Source: an uncultured Bacilli bacterium (GTDB lineage: Bacteria > Bacillota_I > Bacilli_A > RF39 > UBA660). Taken from it: 36,832 bases of DNA. A model generated the notes under the pieces. It searched no databases, had not been told where the DNA came from, and worked only from the letters and a program-made list of their open reading frames with translations. Made by a program: the position numbers and the translations under genes. Position 1 is the stretch's first letter, and each line of letters begins with the position of its first letter. Location: assembly GCA_944358505.1 (NCBI GenBank), contig CALVRG010000044.1:1-36832 (forward strand), given 5' to 3'. This document shows, in pieces, positions 1 through 8,524 of the stretch.

Positions 1-230
1 GCAGGAATTGTTAAAGTATTAGAAGTTGTTCCATCAACTTTTAAATCATATACCAAATTACCAGTCACTATACTAATAGCATTGTTTTTTTCTTTAGTTA
101 CAGTGAATAACGCATATGAAAAATATCCACCTATCATAAATAATGAAATAAGTATAACAACTAAAATATAAAACTTTGAGATATCAGCTCTCATAATTTT
201 TTTTATAAAATTACCTACCTTATACTTCAT
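1..230 (-). CDS. N-terminal part of a membrane-anchored or exported protein (partial)
   Basis: The reading frame is open from an ATG at 230 down to the window edge, giving 76 codons; the C-terminal part lies outside. An AGGTGATAAT ribosome binding site sits directly upstream. The protein starts with a basic stretch (MKYKVGNFIKK), then a hydrophobic segment at about residues 20-40 ending in GGYFSYALF, then a polar part rich in Asn, Thr and Val. This resembles a signal-anchor, or loosely a SipW-type signal region, followed by an extracellular domain. It has its own spacing behind the terminator of the DUF368 gene, so it probably begins a new unit, although I see no clear promoter. No function can be assigned. 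Confidence 0.7.
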   Translation of the reverse strand, partial: MKYKVGNFIKKIMRADISKFYILVVILISLFMIGGYFSYALFTVTKEKNNAISIVTGNLVYDLKVDGTTSNTLTIP

Positions 231-246
231 ATTATCACCTTACTTT

Positions 247-277
247 ATAAAAAAATAATAACACAATTTGTGTTATT
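247..277 (-). terminator. Intrinsic terminator after the DUF368 gene
   Basis: A perfect 10-bp inverted repeat (AATAACACAA / TTGTGTTATT, 257-277) is followed on the minus strand by a T-rich run (TATTTTTTTATAAAG). It lies 10 nt beyond the DUF368 stop codon. Confidence 0.75.
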
Positions 278-286
278 AGTAAAGTA

Positions 287-1120
287 TTATTCATCACCTA
301 ATTTTATTGCAATTATAAAGCCAATTATAAATAATAATATTCCAATAATAAATGGTAAAATACTAAAAGTTAAATTTTCAGCACTAACAAATATTCCTAT
401 AATACTAGCTAATACAAATCCTATTATTCCAAAATAAGTAGGTACTTCGAATTTTTTAAACAAGAACTCTATTAATTTAGCTATTAACACAATTCCTACT
501 AATACCCCTATACCAAATGGTATTAATATTGCTAAATTACTTCCTATATTATTAAAACTAGTTAAATCATTTATGGTATTAAGTATAGGCTTATAATAAC
601 CCATAACCATTAACATAAAACTACCACTAATTCCTGGTATTATCATGGTAGCAGCAGCTACTACGCCCACAATAAATAACATAATATAATCTAACAAATG
701 CATATTTTCAAAACTTACATAAGATCCGCTTTTTAAAAACATCAATCCGATTATAATTGCAAATGTTGAAATAAATATTACTACATTAGATATTTTAAAA
801 CTTCCCTTGATTTTTTTATATAACATAGGAAGTCCTCCTAATATAAGTCCTGTAAAAAACAATATTGTAGGAAGAGGAAATTCATCCAAAGAATATCCTA
901 TTATTTTACTTCCTATTACAATAGACACTAATGCTCCAATAATAATTGGCATTAAAAAATTAAGATTGCTTTTTAACCTAGTAAAAAAATGACTTATAGC
1001 TTCAATTAATTCTTCATAAATTCCCATAGTAATTGCCAAAGTTCCACCACTAACACCAGGAATAATATTAGCAATCCCCATAAAAAAACCTTTAATACAT
1101 AAAATAACTTTATCTTTCAT
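287..1120 (-). CDS. DUF368 polytopic membrane protein, PopT-like undecaprenyl-phosphate translocase candidate
   Basis: Hydrophobic protein of 277 residues with about eight membrane segments. The N-terminus shows the DUF368 pattern GxxxGIANIIPGVSGGTLAI, and a second related loop (IIPGISGSFMLM) lies mid-protein, suggesting an internal duplication. DUF368 proteins (PopT) have been described as undecaprenyl-phosphate translocases returning the C55-P carrier to the inner leaflet; assigning that role here rests on family membership. A TTG at 1135 is in frame, but AGGGAG sits 5 nt before the ATG at 1120, so I choose the ATG. The start overlaps the trpS stop by 11 nt, so the two genes are probably translationally coupled. 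A terminator follows. Confidence 0.8.
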   Translation of the reverse strand: MKDKVILCIKGFFMGIANIIPGVSGGTLAITMGIYEELIEAISHFFTRLKSNLNFLMPIIIGALVSIVIGSKIIGYSLDEFPLPTILFFTGLILGGLPMLYKKIKGSFKISNVVIFISTFAIIIGLMFLKSGSYVSFENMHLLDYIMLFIVGVVAAATMIIPGISGSFMLMVMGYYKPILNTINDLTSFNNIGSNLAILIPFGIGVLVGIVLIAKLIEFLFKKFEVPTYFGIIGFVLASIIGIFVSAENLTFSILPFIIGILLFIIGFIIAIKLGDE

Positions 1121-2171
1121 CTTTTTCTCCCTCAAAATAATTTATTAACATAGCTTTTTTCACTTTATTTAAAGTATTAATAGCACGTGTTCTTGCTTTT
1201 TTACTACCATCTTTCAAAATATTATAAACTAAATCAACATTATTTTCATAATACTTTCTTTTTTCTCTTATAGGTCTTAAAGTATCCTCTATAACATCAT
1301 ACAAGAATCTTTTTACTATTACATCACCTAAGCCGCCTTTTTCATAATGAGTTTTTAATTCGTTTAGGTTTTTATAACTTGGTAAATACTTTTTAAAGTG
1401 TTCATCAGTTACCAATGCCTCTAAATATATAAATACAGTATTATCCTTAGTATTACCAGGATCTTCCACTCTTAAATGATTAGGATCAGTATACATACTC
1501 ATAACTTTTTTCTTAACAGTTTCACTATCATCTTTTAAATATATACAATTACCTAAAGATTTACTCATCTTAGCTTTACCATCAATACCGGGTAACCTAG
1601 AACAAAATTTATTACTTGAAACTAAAGGACTAGGTTCAACTAAAGTATCACCATATATATTATTAAAACTTCTAACTATTTCCCTAGCCTGTTCTATCAT
1701 AGGCAATTGATCATCACCAACTGGTATAACATTCGCTTCAAAAGCTGTTATATCTGCTGTTTGACTAATAGGATAATTTAAAAAACCAACAGGAATAGAA
1801 TTACTAAAATCTTTTTGTTTCAATTCTTCTTTAACAGTAGGATTTCTCTCTAATCTTGATAAAGTAACTAAATTCATGTAATACATTGTAAGTTCACATA
1901 ACTCGGGAATCATACTTTGAATAAAAATTGTAACTTTTTCTGGATCAATTCCAACAGATAAATAATCTAATGCTACTTCTATAATATTATCTCTAACTTT
2001 TTTAGGATTTTTAAAATTATCAGTTAATGCTTGAGTATCAGCGATAAAAACATACATCTCATCGTAATTTCCTTCTTCTTGAAGTAAAACTCTATTTCTT
2101 AAAGAACCTACATAATGTCCCAAATGAAGATTTCCAGTAGGTCTATCACCAGTCAAAATTATTCGTTTCAT
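1110..2171 (-). CDS. trpS: Tryptophanyl-tRNA synthetase
   Basis: Charges tRNA-Trp with tryptophan using ATP (class I synthetase, cytoplasm). The 353-residue protein has the HIGH-type signature GNLHLGH at 13-19 and KMSKS at 201-205, plus the family segment VIPVGDDQLPMIEQAREI around 148-165. The in-frame stretch upstream of Met (2237-2172) is not family-like; the ATG at 2171 has GGAGG 6 nt upstream and starts MKRIILTGDRPTG, as expected. A promoter with an 18-bp spacer lies about 30 nt upstream. No T-box leader is present: the whole upstream gap is about 110 bp, shared with a divergent gene. The DUF368 gene follows with an 11-nt overlap. Confidence 0.96.
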   Translation of the reverse strand: MKRIILTGDRPTGNLHLGHYVGSLRNRVLLQEEGNYDEMYVFIADTQALTDNFKNPKKVRDNIIEVALDYLSVGIDPEKVTIFIQSMIPELCELTMYYMNLVTLSRLERNPTVKEELKQKDFSNSIPVGFLNYPISQTADITAFEANVIPVGDDQLPMIEQAREIVRSFNNIYGDTLVEPSPLVSSNKFCSRLPGIDGKAKMSKSLGNCIYLKDDSETVKKKVMSMYTDPNHLRVEDPGNTKDNTVFIYLEALVTDEHFKKYLPSYKNLNELKTHYEKGGLGDVIVKRFLYDVIEDTLRPIREKRKYYENNVDLVYNILKDGSKKARTRAINTLNKVKKAMLINYFEGEKDER

Positions 2172-2202
2172 ATAAACCTCCACATATAATACAATTAAAT
2201 TT

Positions 2203-2232
2203 ATTCTAACACATTCTATATATTTATGTAAA
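2203..2232 (-). promoter_or_regulatory. Promoter of trpS-DUF368
   Basis: TTTACA (2227-2232), an 18-bp spacer and TAGAAT (2203-2208) preceded by TGT, so an extended -10 (TGTTAGAAT). Predicted start of transcription is near 2196, giving a leader of about 25 nt that carries GGAGG. Confidence 0.6.
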
Positions 2233-2281
2233 TACACTTCTAAATGTCTATAAATAACATATTATTTATTAGGTGAAAAAA

Positions 2282-2650
2282 ATGAATTATTTAAAAAAAA
2301 TTGGTAAATTTACACTAACCCTGTTACTATCCATTATGATCCTATGTTTTCTTTTAAGTATATTTTATTGTTATGATATTATAAACAATAATATTTACAA
2401 CATTATGAAACTAATCATCGTCATAGCCACTCTTTTTATTAATGCAATTTTATTAGGTAAAAATACTAATAAATATGGATTGGTAGAAGGATTAAAATTA
2501 GGTGGGATTTTTATAATAATAATGATTATTATAAAGGCAATATTTAATAGTAATTTTGATATAAGATTTTTCATATATTCTATCATTATTCTTTTAACAA
2601 CAAGTGTTGGATCAATCATTGGTATTAATAAAAAAGAAATAAGGAAATAA
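2282..2650 (+). CDS. Small four-helix membrane protein, TIGR04086/YrzE-like
   Basis: Protein of 122 residues, almost wholly hydrophobic, with four predicted membrane segments (about 9-30, 40-58, 71-88, 93-115) and short basic ends (MNYLKK, NKKEIRK). Length, four-helix layout and a conserved-looking GLVEGLKLGG loop between helices 2 and 3 fit the TIGR04086 (YrzE) family of unknown function; this assignment is by eye and moderate. A GTG at 2273 is in frame but is part of the ribosome binding site AGGTG, which is correctly spaced for the ATG at 2282. It is divergent from trpS and ends 4 nt from the convergent trmK stop. Confidence 0.7.
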   Translation: MNYLKKIGKFTLTLLLSIMILCFLLSIFYCYDIINNNIYNIMKLIIVIATLFINAILLGKNTNKYGLVEGLKLGGIFIIIMIIIKAIFNSNFDIRFFIYSIIILLTTSVGSIIGINKKEIRK

Positions 2651-2697
2651 AATACTATTTATTTAACACTATCTTTAAATCCTTTATTTCTTTTTTT
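2630..2697. terminator. Possible bidirectional terminator between convergent genes
   Basis: A 16-bp inverted repeat with one bulged base (left arm 2630-2645, AAAAAAGAAATAAGGA; right arm 2680-2696) brackets both stop codons of the convergent pair at 2650 and 2655. Each strand reads A-rich, then loop, then T-rich with a TTTTTTT end. It has few G-C pairs and a 34-nt loop, so strength is uncertain. Confidence 0.45.
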
Positions 2698-3323
2698 GTA
2701 ATTCTAATTTTATAATTTAAATGTTTAGGTAATAATCTTAATAAATGCTCTTTTTCTTTTAACAAGATATTATAATATTCAAAAGTAAGACTATCTTTTT
2801 TATTCATTAAAATAGGTCCTAAAAACAATTTCCTTCTAGAATAATATCTTTTACCTTTCTCAAAAACAAAAATATTATAGATTATATTTTTTTCTTTTAC
2901 TAATATTTCATTACTTATATGATAACCAAGTTTAACTAATTTTCTTTTAACAGCAATAGAATAATTATTTGGTGATAATATAATTGTATTAATTTTTCTT
3001 AAATATTTTTTATTATTCTCTAAAATTTTATTAATACTTAAACCACCCATTCCGGAAATAGTAATTGTATTAATACCATCACAATATGAATCTAAGCCCT
3101 CAGCTTTTATTAATTTAACTTTATCTTGAACATTATAAAAATTAACATTTGAAGAAGCTTTCTCTAGCGGACCACTTTTATTATCACTTGCAACTGCTTT
3201 CTTTATTCCTTTTTCTTTAACAAGATAAATGGATAAAAGAGCATGATCACATCCAATGTCTAAAGGATATGAAGAAAGAGGAACCAAATCCCCTATTACT
3301 TTCAACCTATTATTAATTTTCAT
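2655..3323 (-). CDS. trmK: tRNA (adenine(22)-N1)-methyltransferase TrmK
   Basis: SAM-dependent Rossmann methyltransferase that makes m1A at position 22 of tRNA. The 222-residue protein has motif I DIGCDHA at 22-28, an acidic DN pair (47-48) for the SAM ribose, and the family segment ISGMGG at 89-94 followed by SPNN. The C-terminal part is a basic helical region, typical of TrmK. The ATG at 3323 directly follows the rpoD stop TAG with no gap and no clear ribosome binding site, so translation probably depends on coupling to rpoD. In Bacillus subtilis trmK also lies downstream of sigA, which supports the call. Confidence 0.92.
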   Translation of the reverse strand: MKINNRLKVIGDLVPLSSYPLDIGCDHALLSIYLVKEKGIKKAVASDNKSGPLEKASSNVNFYNVQDKVKLIKAEGLDSYCDGINTITISGMGGLSINKILENNKKYLRKINTIILSPNNYSIAVKRKLVKLGYHISNEILVKEKNIIYNIFVFEKGKRYYSRRKLFLGPILMNKKDSLTFEYYNILLKEKEHLLRLLPKHLNYKIRITKKEIKDLKIVLNK

Positions 3324-4415
3324 CTAATCAGTTAAAAAATCCTTCAATTTTCTAGATCGAGATGGATGTCTCAATTTTCTTAATGCTTTAGCTTCAATTT
3401 GTCTAATACGTTCCCTAGTTACACCAAATATTTGTCCTACTTCTTCTAGAGTTCTACATTGTCCATCATCTAATCCAAATCTTAATATCAAAACTTTAGC
3501 TTCTCTATCAGTTAATGTTGCTAATACACTAGTAAGTTCTTCTTTTAACATTTCTTCAGTTGTATATTCTTCCGGTCCAATCATTCTGTCATCTTTGATA
3601 AAATCACCCAAATGAGAATCATCCTCTTCACCAATAGGTGTCTCTAAAGCAACTGGGTCTTGACTTATTTTATATACTTCTCGCACCTTTTCAACAGGAA
3701 TTTCAAGTTTTTCTGCTATCTCTTCATCTGTTGGTTCTCTATTTAACTCTTGAGTAAGTTGTCTTTGAATTCTTGCTAACTTATTAATCGTTTCTACCAT
3801 ATGAACTGGAACCCTTATTGTTCTTGCCTGATCAGCTATAGCTCTTGTTATTGCTTGCCTTATCCACCAAGTAGCATAAGTTGAAAACTTATAACCCTTA
3901 GTTGGATCAAATTTTTCAACAGCTTTCATCAAACCAATATTACCCTCTTGAATTAAATCAAGAAATAGCATTCCTCTACCAACATAGCGTTTTGCAATAG
4001 AAACAACCAAACGAAGATTAGATTCTGCTAATATTCTTTTAGCTTCCTCATCACCATCAACAGCCCTCTCAGCATACTCAAATTCTTCATCACTTGTAAG
4101 TAATGGAATTCTACCTATTTCTTTTAAATACATTCTAACAGGATCATTAATTTTAATATCTTTAGACATTGTTATATCTTCGCTCTTTGTATTTTCAGTT
4201 ATTTCAGCACCTGTTACATCATCACTACCATCATCACTAACAATATCAATACCTGCTTCCATTAAAGCATTATACAAATCATCTAAACTATCGCTATCTA
4301 TATCAAGTCCTTTTAATTCTTCAGCTAACTGTTCATATGTAATAAAGCCTTGTTTCTTCCCCAACTTAATAAGTTTTTCTTTTCTTTCAGCCATTGTTTT
4401 TATTTCTTCTACCAT
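3324..4415 (-). CDS. rpoD: RNA polymerase primary sigma factor (SigA/RpoD)
   Basis: Housekeeping sigma factor of 363 residues, close to B. subtilis SigA in length. Order of parts: short region 1.1 (1-60), acidic linker, region 1.2 ([17 protein letters not shown], 91-107), regions 2.1-2.4 with [12 protein letters not shown] and [17 protein letters not shown] (180-196), region 3, and region 4.2 helix-turn-helix ([20 protein letters not shown], 322-341). The regions 2.4 and 4.2 match the TATAAT/TTGACA promoters seen throughout the window. GGGGAG lies 8 nt before the ATG, inside the last codons of dnaG; the gap to the dnaG stop is 1 nt. Tryptophans are TGG. Confidence 0.98.
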   Translation of the reverse strand: MVEEIKTMAERKEKLIKLGKKQGFITYEQLAEELKGLDIDSDSLDDLYNALMEAGIDIVSDDGSDDVTGAEITENTKSEDITMSKDIKINDPVRMYLKEIGRIPLLTSDEEFEYAERAVDGDEEAKRILAESNLRLVVSIAKRYVGRGMLFLDLIQEGNIGLMKAVEKFDPTKGYKFSTYATWWIRQAITRAIADQARTIRVPVHMVETINKLARIQRQLTQELNREPTDEEIAEKLEIPVEKVREVYKISQDPVALETPIGEEDDSHLGDFIKDDRMIGPEEYTTEEMLKEELTSVLATLTDREAKVLILRFGLDDGQCRTLEEVGQIFGVTRERIRQIEAKALRKLRHPSRSRKLKDFLTD

Positions 4416-4416
4416 T

Positions 4417-6156
4417 TTAATTCTCCCCTATTCTTAGTTTTCTAATCTCTTCTGCATATTTTATTTGCATAACAGGATCTATTTCGTTTTTTATTTTTCT
4501 TTCAAGGTTTTCAATTGTCTTCTTATAATTATATTCTCTTATTACCTTAAAATAATCAAATAATTCTGTTTCAGTAAGTACATTATCTAAATCCATTTGT
4601 AATACTTCAGTCAAAAGATTAACTAACTCCACTTTAGGTGTCAAATAAGTATAAAAATCAGCTTCATTAATAAATCCATACTTGTGATAAAAATAAACAA
4701 TTTCACTTTCAAGTGCTCTTAAAGCTCCAGTAGGAAAAACTAAATGTTCTTCTTCTACTCTATCTATTATTTCTTGTTTATTTAACATATAATAAATAAC
4801 ACTATAACTTGCTTTTTGATACTTATCTTTTTTTACTTTAGATGCTGTTTTAGGAATAATAAATTCTTCTTTTTTTACTCTCTTAATATTTACTAACTCC
4901 TTAAAACTTTTTTCTAGGGTATTATAACCTATTTCAAACTTTTTTGCAAGGTCTTTTAATATTATTTCTACTCTAATTTCATCGTCTATCTTACTTGCTT
5001 CTTCTAAAACTTCATGAATATAATTAGCCTTTTCTTCAGAACTATTAAAATTTCTATTATTGCTTAAATTTTTAATCTTAAAATCACTAAAATAAATAGC
5101 ATTATTTATAAGTGATACAAAAGCATCTTTCCCATTTTTTAATATATATGTATCAGGATCATCACCATCTTTCAAAACTATTACTTTAGTTTCAATATTT
5201 TCACTAGCAAATAACTCACCTGCTGAAATAGTAGCTTTAACACCGGCTTCATCACCATCAAAACAAAGTATTATATTATTAGATAATCGTTTTATTTCTT
5301 TAATGTGTTCTCTTGTCAAAGCTGTACCCATAGTTGCTACTGTATTTCTAACATCAATTGTACTAGCTCTTATAATATCCATAAATCCTTCCATAATTAT
5401 AACAGATTTCTTAACCCTTGCTGCATCTTTAGCAATATGATAGTGATATAATAAATTACCTTTTTTAAATAATTCAGTTTCCTTAGTGTTTAAATATTTA
5501 TTCTGTTTACTATCGGTTATAATTCTTCCACTAAAGCCTATTACTTTTCCAGATAAATCATGCAAAGGAAACATCAAACGAGAGTGATATATATCGTAAT
5601 CATTTGTTGTAATACCCACTTTATTAAGTAAATCAAAAGAATATCCTTTCATTGTTAACAATTTAGTTAATGAATCTCTATCTTTAAGTGAATAACCAAT
5701 TTGAAATTCTCTTATTACATCATCACTGATACACCTTTTTTTTAAATAATTTCTAGCAATTTCTCCTTCTTTACTATATAAATTATTTTGATAATATTTA
5801 ACACATAAATCATATATATTATACCAATCCTCATACTTACTATTTATTTTTTTAGTTGAAACTCCATTTAAAGTAATCCCTACTCTTTTTGCTAAGTCAC
5901 TTAAAACTTCTGAAAAGTCCTTATGCTCATAATCCATTAAAAAATTAAAAACATTACCAGTTGCATGACAAGAAAAACAAGTATATATTTGTTTTTCTCT
6001 TGAAACACTCATAGAAGGATTTGTATCATCATGAAAAGGACAAACACCAAAATAATTCTTACCACGCTTCTCAAGAGGAATTTTTTCACCTATAATATCA
6101 ACAATATCATTTTTTCTTCTAATCTCATTAATAATATCCTGATTATTCATAAGCAT
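4417..6156 (-). CDS. dnaG: DNA primase
   Basis: Makes RNA primers for DNA replication. The 579-residue protein has a CHC2 zinc-binding domain with ligands C39, H42, C60 and C63 (CPFH...CFSC), a primase core around 100-240, and a Toprim domain with EGFMD (256-260) and FDGDEAG (299-305). The C-terminal part is the helicase-binding region. First gene of a dnaG-rpoD-trmK operon, the Bacilli form of the macromolecular synthesis operon. AGGAGG lies 4 nt before the ATG at 6156 and 10 nt before a second ATG at 6150, so the true start could be two codons in. The extended -10 promoter is about 30 nt upstream. Confidence 0.97.
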   Translation of the reverse strand: MLMNNQDIINEIRRKNDIVDIIGEKIPLEKRGKNYFGVCPFHDDTNPSMSVSREKQIYTCFSCHATGNVFNFLMDYEHKDFSEVLSDLAKRVGITLNGVSTKKINSKYEDWYNIYDLCVKYYQNNLYSKEGEIARNYLKKRCISDDVIREFQIGYSLKDRDSLTKLLTMKGYSFDLLNKVGITTNDYDIYHSRLMFPLHDLSGKVIGFSGRIITDSKQNKYLNTKETELFKKGNLLYHYHIAKDAARVKKSVIIMEGFMDIIRASTIDVRNTVATMGTALTREHIKEIKRLSNNIILCFDGDEAGVKATISAGELFASENIETKVIVLKDGDDPDTYILKNGKDAFVSLINNAIYFSDFKIKNLSNNRNFNSSEEKANYIHEVLEEASKIDDEIRVEIILKDLAKKFEIGYNTLEKSFKELVNIKRVKKEEFIIPKTASKVKKDKYQKASYSVIYYMLNKQEIIDRVEEEHLVFPTGALRALESEIVYFYHKYGFINEADFYTYLTPKVELVNLLTEVLQMDLDNVLTETELFDYFKVIREYNYKKTIENLERKIKNEIDPVMQIKYAEEIRKLRIGEN

Positions 6157-6184
6157 CTCTCCTCCTAAAATAATATCAGTATAT

Positions 6185-6193
6185 ATTTTATCA
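6185..6193 (-). promoter_or_regulatory. Extended -10 promoter of the dnaG operon
   Basis: TAAAAT (6185-6190) preceded by TGA gives TGATAAAAT. No good -35 hexamer is present; that place is occupied by the right arm and T-run of the preceding terminator. Predicted leader about 20 nt with AGGAGG. Confidence 0.5.
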
Positions 6194-6232
6194 CAAAGAA
6201 AAAGAAATTTCTATTTAATGATAGAAATTTCT
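6194..6232 (-). terminator. Intrinsic terminator after the 6300-7112 gene
   Basis: A perfect 12-bp inverted repeat (6203-6214 with 6221-6232; arm AGAAATTTCTAT), a 6-nt loop and then TTTTCTTT on the minus strand. It abuts the dnaG -10 element. Confidence 0.8.
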
Positions 6233-6299
6233 CCAAACAAAACTTATACAATTAACCAAAACAAATATTAACTTTTTTTACAAATAAAAACCAATTTAT

Positions 6300-7112
6300 T
6301 TAAAAGTCTTTTTTGATATTCGAATTAGAAAGTTCCACCAAATAACTATTAAAAAGGCTATCTTTTGTTTCAAACACATATGTATATGAATTAAAATTAT
6401 CAATATAATCGCTTAACAATAAGTTAATATCATCTGAATTATAATCACCATATTTATCATATAAATTTACTATTTTATTAGTACTATTTAATAAATCCTT
6501 ATAACTTCCATAGTATATAGACGAATTAGACCAAGCGAAAGCTTTTTTTAAAGATATTATATAAATTAATTTATCGTTATTAACTATTCTTTTACCTTCC
6601 TGATAATAATTTACAATTGAAGGTGCCATATATGCAGAATGAGCATGATAATCATTATTAGCTTTATACATTTTAGTATTACTATCATATATTAAATATT
6701 CACCATCGCCTAAATAACACTCAGAATTAACTGGTTCAAAAATAGTGTCATTACCAAAATACTTTTTTAAAATTTTTTCTATTTGCTTTAAACTAACACC
6801 TTCATTAAAATCAAGTTCTAAATCTTTCTTAATACTATTAGGCAACCTATCAATAAAATTTATTTTATCTAAATTACTCATCTCTTTTATATTTTTAGTA
6901 CCATCAAAAGTAATTAAATAATTATCATAAATATTCACTAAAGATATCAGAGAATTAATTTCATCATCAGATAACTTATAATTACTAGACGAAATAGAAT
7001 CAGAAGTACTATTATCATTCAAATTTATATTAATTATATATATAAAAGATATTACAATTATTATTGCCAATACTAAAATTAAAAGCATTACAATACTTTG
7101 ACTTTTTTTCAT
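6300..7112 (-). CDS. Membrane-anchored hypothetical protein
   Basis: Protein of 270 residues. It has a basic N-terminus (MKKSQS), one membrane segment at about 7-27, and a polar Ser/Asn/Asp-rich outside part of about 240 residues containing a single Cys and many Tyr. No family is recognised; it could be a lipid-independent surface protein or a cell-envelope sensor. Upstream in-frame GTG and ATG codons at 7121 and 7118 overlap the AGGTG ribosome binding site; the ATG at 7112 has the proper spacing. It stands alone between two terminators, behind a weak promoter. Confidence 0.7.
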   Translation of the reverse strand: MKKSQSIVMLLILVLAIIIVISFIYIININLNDNSTSDSISSSNYKLSDDEINSLISLVNIYDNYLITFDGTKNIKEMSNLDKINFIDRLPNSIKKDLELDFNEGVSLKQIEKILKKYFGNDTIFEPVNSECYLGDGEYLIYDSNTKMYKANNDYHAHSAYMAPSIVNYYQEGKRIVNNDKLIYIISLKKAFAWSNSSIYYGSYKDLLNSTNKIVNLYDKYGDYNSDDINLLLSDYIDNFNSYTYVFETKDSLFNSYLVELSNSNIKKDF

Positions 7113-7154
7113 AATCATCACCTATTTAAAGTATAAAAGAACTTATAAATATAA

Positions 7155-7183
7155 TCTATAATATAATAAAAAATTGATGTAAA
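7155..7183 (-). promoter_or_regulatory. Possible promoter of the 6300-7112 gene
   Basis: TTTACA (7178-7183), a 17-bp spacer and TATAGA (7155-7160), located just after the aspS terminator. The surrounding DNA is so A+T-rich that other registers are possible. Confidence 0.4.
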
Positions 7184-7188
7184 TTTAC

Positions 7189-7212
7189 AAAAAAAAGAAG
7201 AGTATTCTTCTT
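7189..7212 (-). terminator. Intrinsic terminator of hisS-aspS
   Basis: Perfect 7-bp stem AAGAAGA / TCTTCTT (7195-7201 with 7206-7212), a 4-nt loop and a run of six T on the minus strand. The stem overlaps the aspS stop codon. Confidence 0.8.
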
Positions 7213-8524
7213 ATGGATTTAAACGATTAGGTCCTCTAAAAATAAACATTGCTTCTTTAATTGTTAAACCTAAAGTTAACATTGTAAAACGATCAATCCC
7301 TATAGCAAAACCGCCATGTGGAGGACAACCGTATTTAAAGAACTCTAAATAAAATTTTACATCCTCATCTAATCCTTTTTCTTTTGCTTGACTAATAAGT
7401 TTCTCATATCTATGTTCACGTTGTGCACCTGTTGTAATTTCAACGCCACGATAAATTAAATCATAACCTTGTGGAATATCTTCTTTTCTCATATGGTAGA
7501 AAGCACGTTTATCTTTAGGAAAATCAGTTACAAAAATAAACTCTGAATCAAATTCTTCCATAGCATATTTATAAGATAATTTTTCCGCTTCAGTAGTTAA
7601 ATCATTTTTTTCTTCTTCACTTACTTTATAATTATACCTTTCTTCTAATACATTATATAAATCATTAAGTTTTATTCTTGGAAATTTAGCTTTAGGTACA
7701 ACTATTTCTTTACCATAAATTCTTTTGACCAATTCCCCATATTTTTCATTAACTTTTTTCAAAGCGTAAACTAATAATTCTTCTTCAAAATCCATTACAT
7801 CTTCATAAGAATTAATATATGCAAATTCTAAATCGAAACTTGTAAACTCTGTAGCATGACGAGATGTATTTGAATTTTCTGCTCTAAAAACTGGGGCAAC
7901 TTCAAACACTTTATCATATCCACTAGAAATAGCCATTTGTTTATAAAACTGAGGTGATTGAGCAAGATAGGCCTTACGATCAAAATATTTCACTTCAAAT
8001 ACTTCAGAACCACTTTCTGATGCTGTACCGATCATTTTTGGAGTATGTATTTCTGTAAAGTCGTTTTTATATAAAAATTCTCTCATGTATTGTACTAACG
8101 TACTTTGAATTTTAAAAATATTAAAATTATATTCATTTCTTAAATCTAACCATCTATAATCTAATCTTTGATCAATTAATTGAGCATCCTTATCATGAAT
8201 ATTAATAGGTAATTCTAATGCACTCTCACTAACTACTTCTAACTTAGTAGGAATAAACTCAATTCCTCTTAACCTAACATTTTCATTTGCTTTTAAAGTA
8301 CCTGTTACTTTAACAACACTTTCTAAAGGTAAAGAATTAACTATTTCGACCATTTCTTTATTTTCATCAAGACTTTTTTCAATAGTAACTTGTACTTTAT
8401 CAGTAGAATCTCTAAGCACTAAAAACTGTACCCATTTTATATTTCTAATATTTTCAACAAAACCACTAAGTTCTATTTCCTTATCAATATAATTATTTAA
8501 ATCACTAAAATATATTTTATTCAT
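7211..8524 (-). CDS. aspS: Archaeal-type aspartyl-tRNA synthetase (aspartate--tRNA(Asn) ligase type)
   Basis: Class IIb synthetase of 437 residues: N-terminal OB-fold anticodon-binding domain (about 1-100), then the catalytic core with motif 1 near 150-165, GTASESGSEVFEV (166-178), motif 2 APVFRAENSNTSRHATEF (210-227), and a C-terminal motif 3 GIDRFTML. It lacks the bacterial GAD insertion and ends FRGPNRLNP, as in archaeal-type AspRS rather than AsnRS. Such enzymes in Firmicutes are often non-discriminating and charge tRNA-Asn with Asp for GatCAB; that cannot be read here. The ATG at 8524 has GAGGTG 8 nt upstream and overlaps the hisS stop by 8 nt; an upstream in-frame GTG/ATG region is hisS code. 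The hisS-aspS order matches Bacilli. Confidence 0.9.
   Translation of the reverse strand: MNKIYFSDLNNYIDKEIELSGFVENIRNIKWVQFLVLRDSTDKVQVTIEKSLDENKEMVEIVNSLPLESVVKVTGTLKANENVRLRGIEFIPTKLEVVSESALELPINIHDKDAQLIDQRLDYRWLDLRNEYNFNIFKIQSTLVQYMREFLYKNDFTEIHTPKMIGTASESGSEVFEVKYFDRKAYLAQSPQFYKQMAISSGYDKVFEVAPVFRAENSNTSRHATEFTSFDLEFAYINSYEDVMDFEEELLVYALKKVNEKYGELVKRIYGKEIVVPKAKFPRIKLNDLYNVLEERYNYKVSEEEKNDLTTEAEKLSYKYAMEEFDSEFIFVTDFPKDKRAFYHMRKEDIPQGYDLIYRGVEITTGAQREHRYEKLISQAKEKGLDEDVKFYLEFFKYGCPPHGGFAIGIDRFTMLTLGLTIKEAMFIFRGPNRLNP

Noticed and set aside
807-992. Open frames opposite known genes (also 2395-2619 -, 12837-13236 +, 14445-14639 +, 16734-16970 +, 18708-18911 +, 20971-21282 +, 21432-21620 +, 25185-25484 +, 25795-25983 -)
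   Set aside because: Each is a shadow of a well-supported gene, lacks a ribosome binding site and has composition unlike the real proteins here.
2273-2281. GTG or other upstream starts for several genes (also near 7121, 12025, 15871, 22416)
   Set aside because: The GTG is part of the AGGTG ribosome binding site; the next start codon has correct spacing.
7211-8524. Asparaginyl-tRNA synthetase
   Set aside because: Motif order, the FRGPNRLNP end and hisS linkage fit archaeal-type AspRS better than AsnRS.
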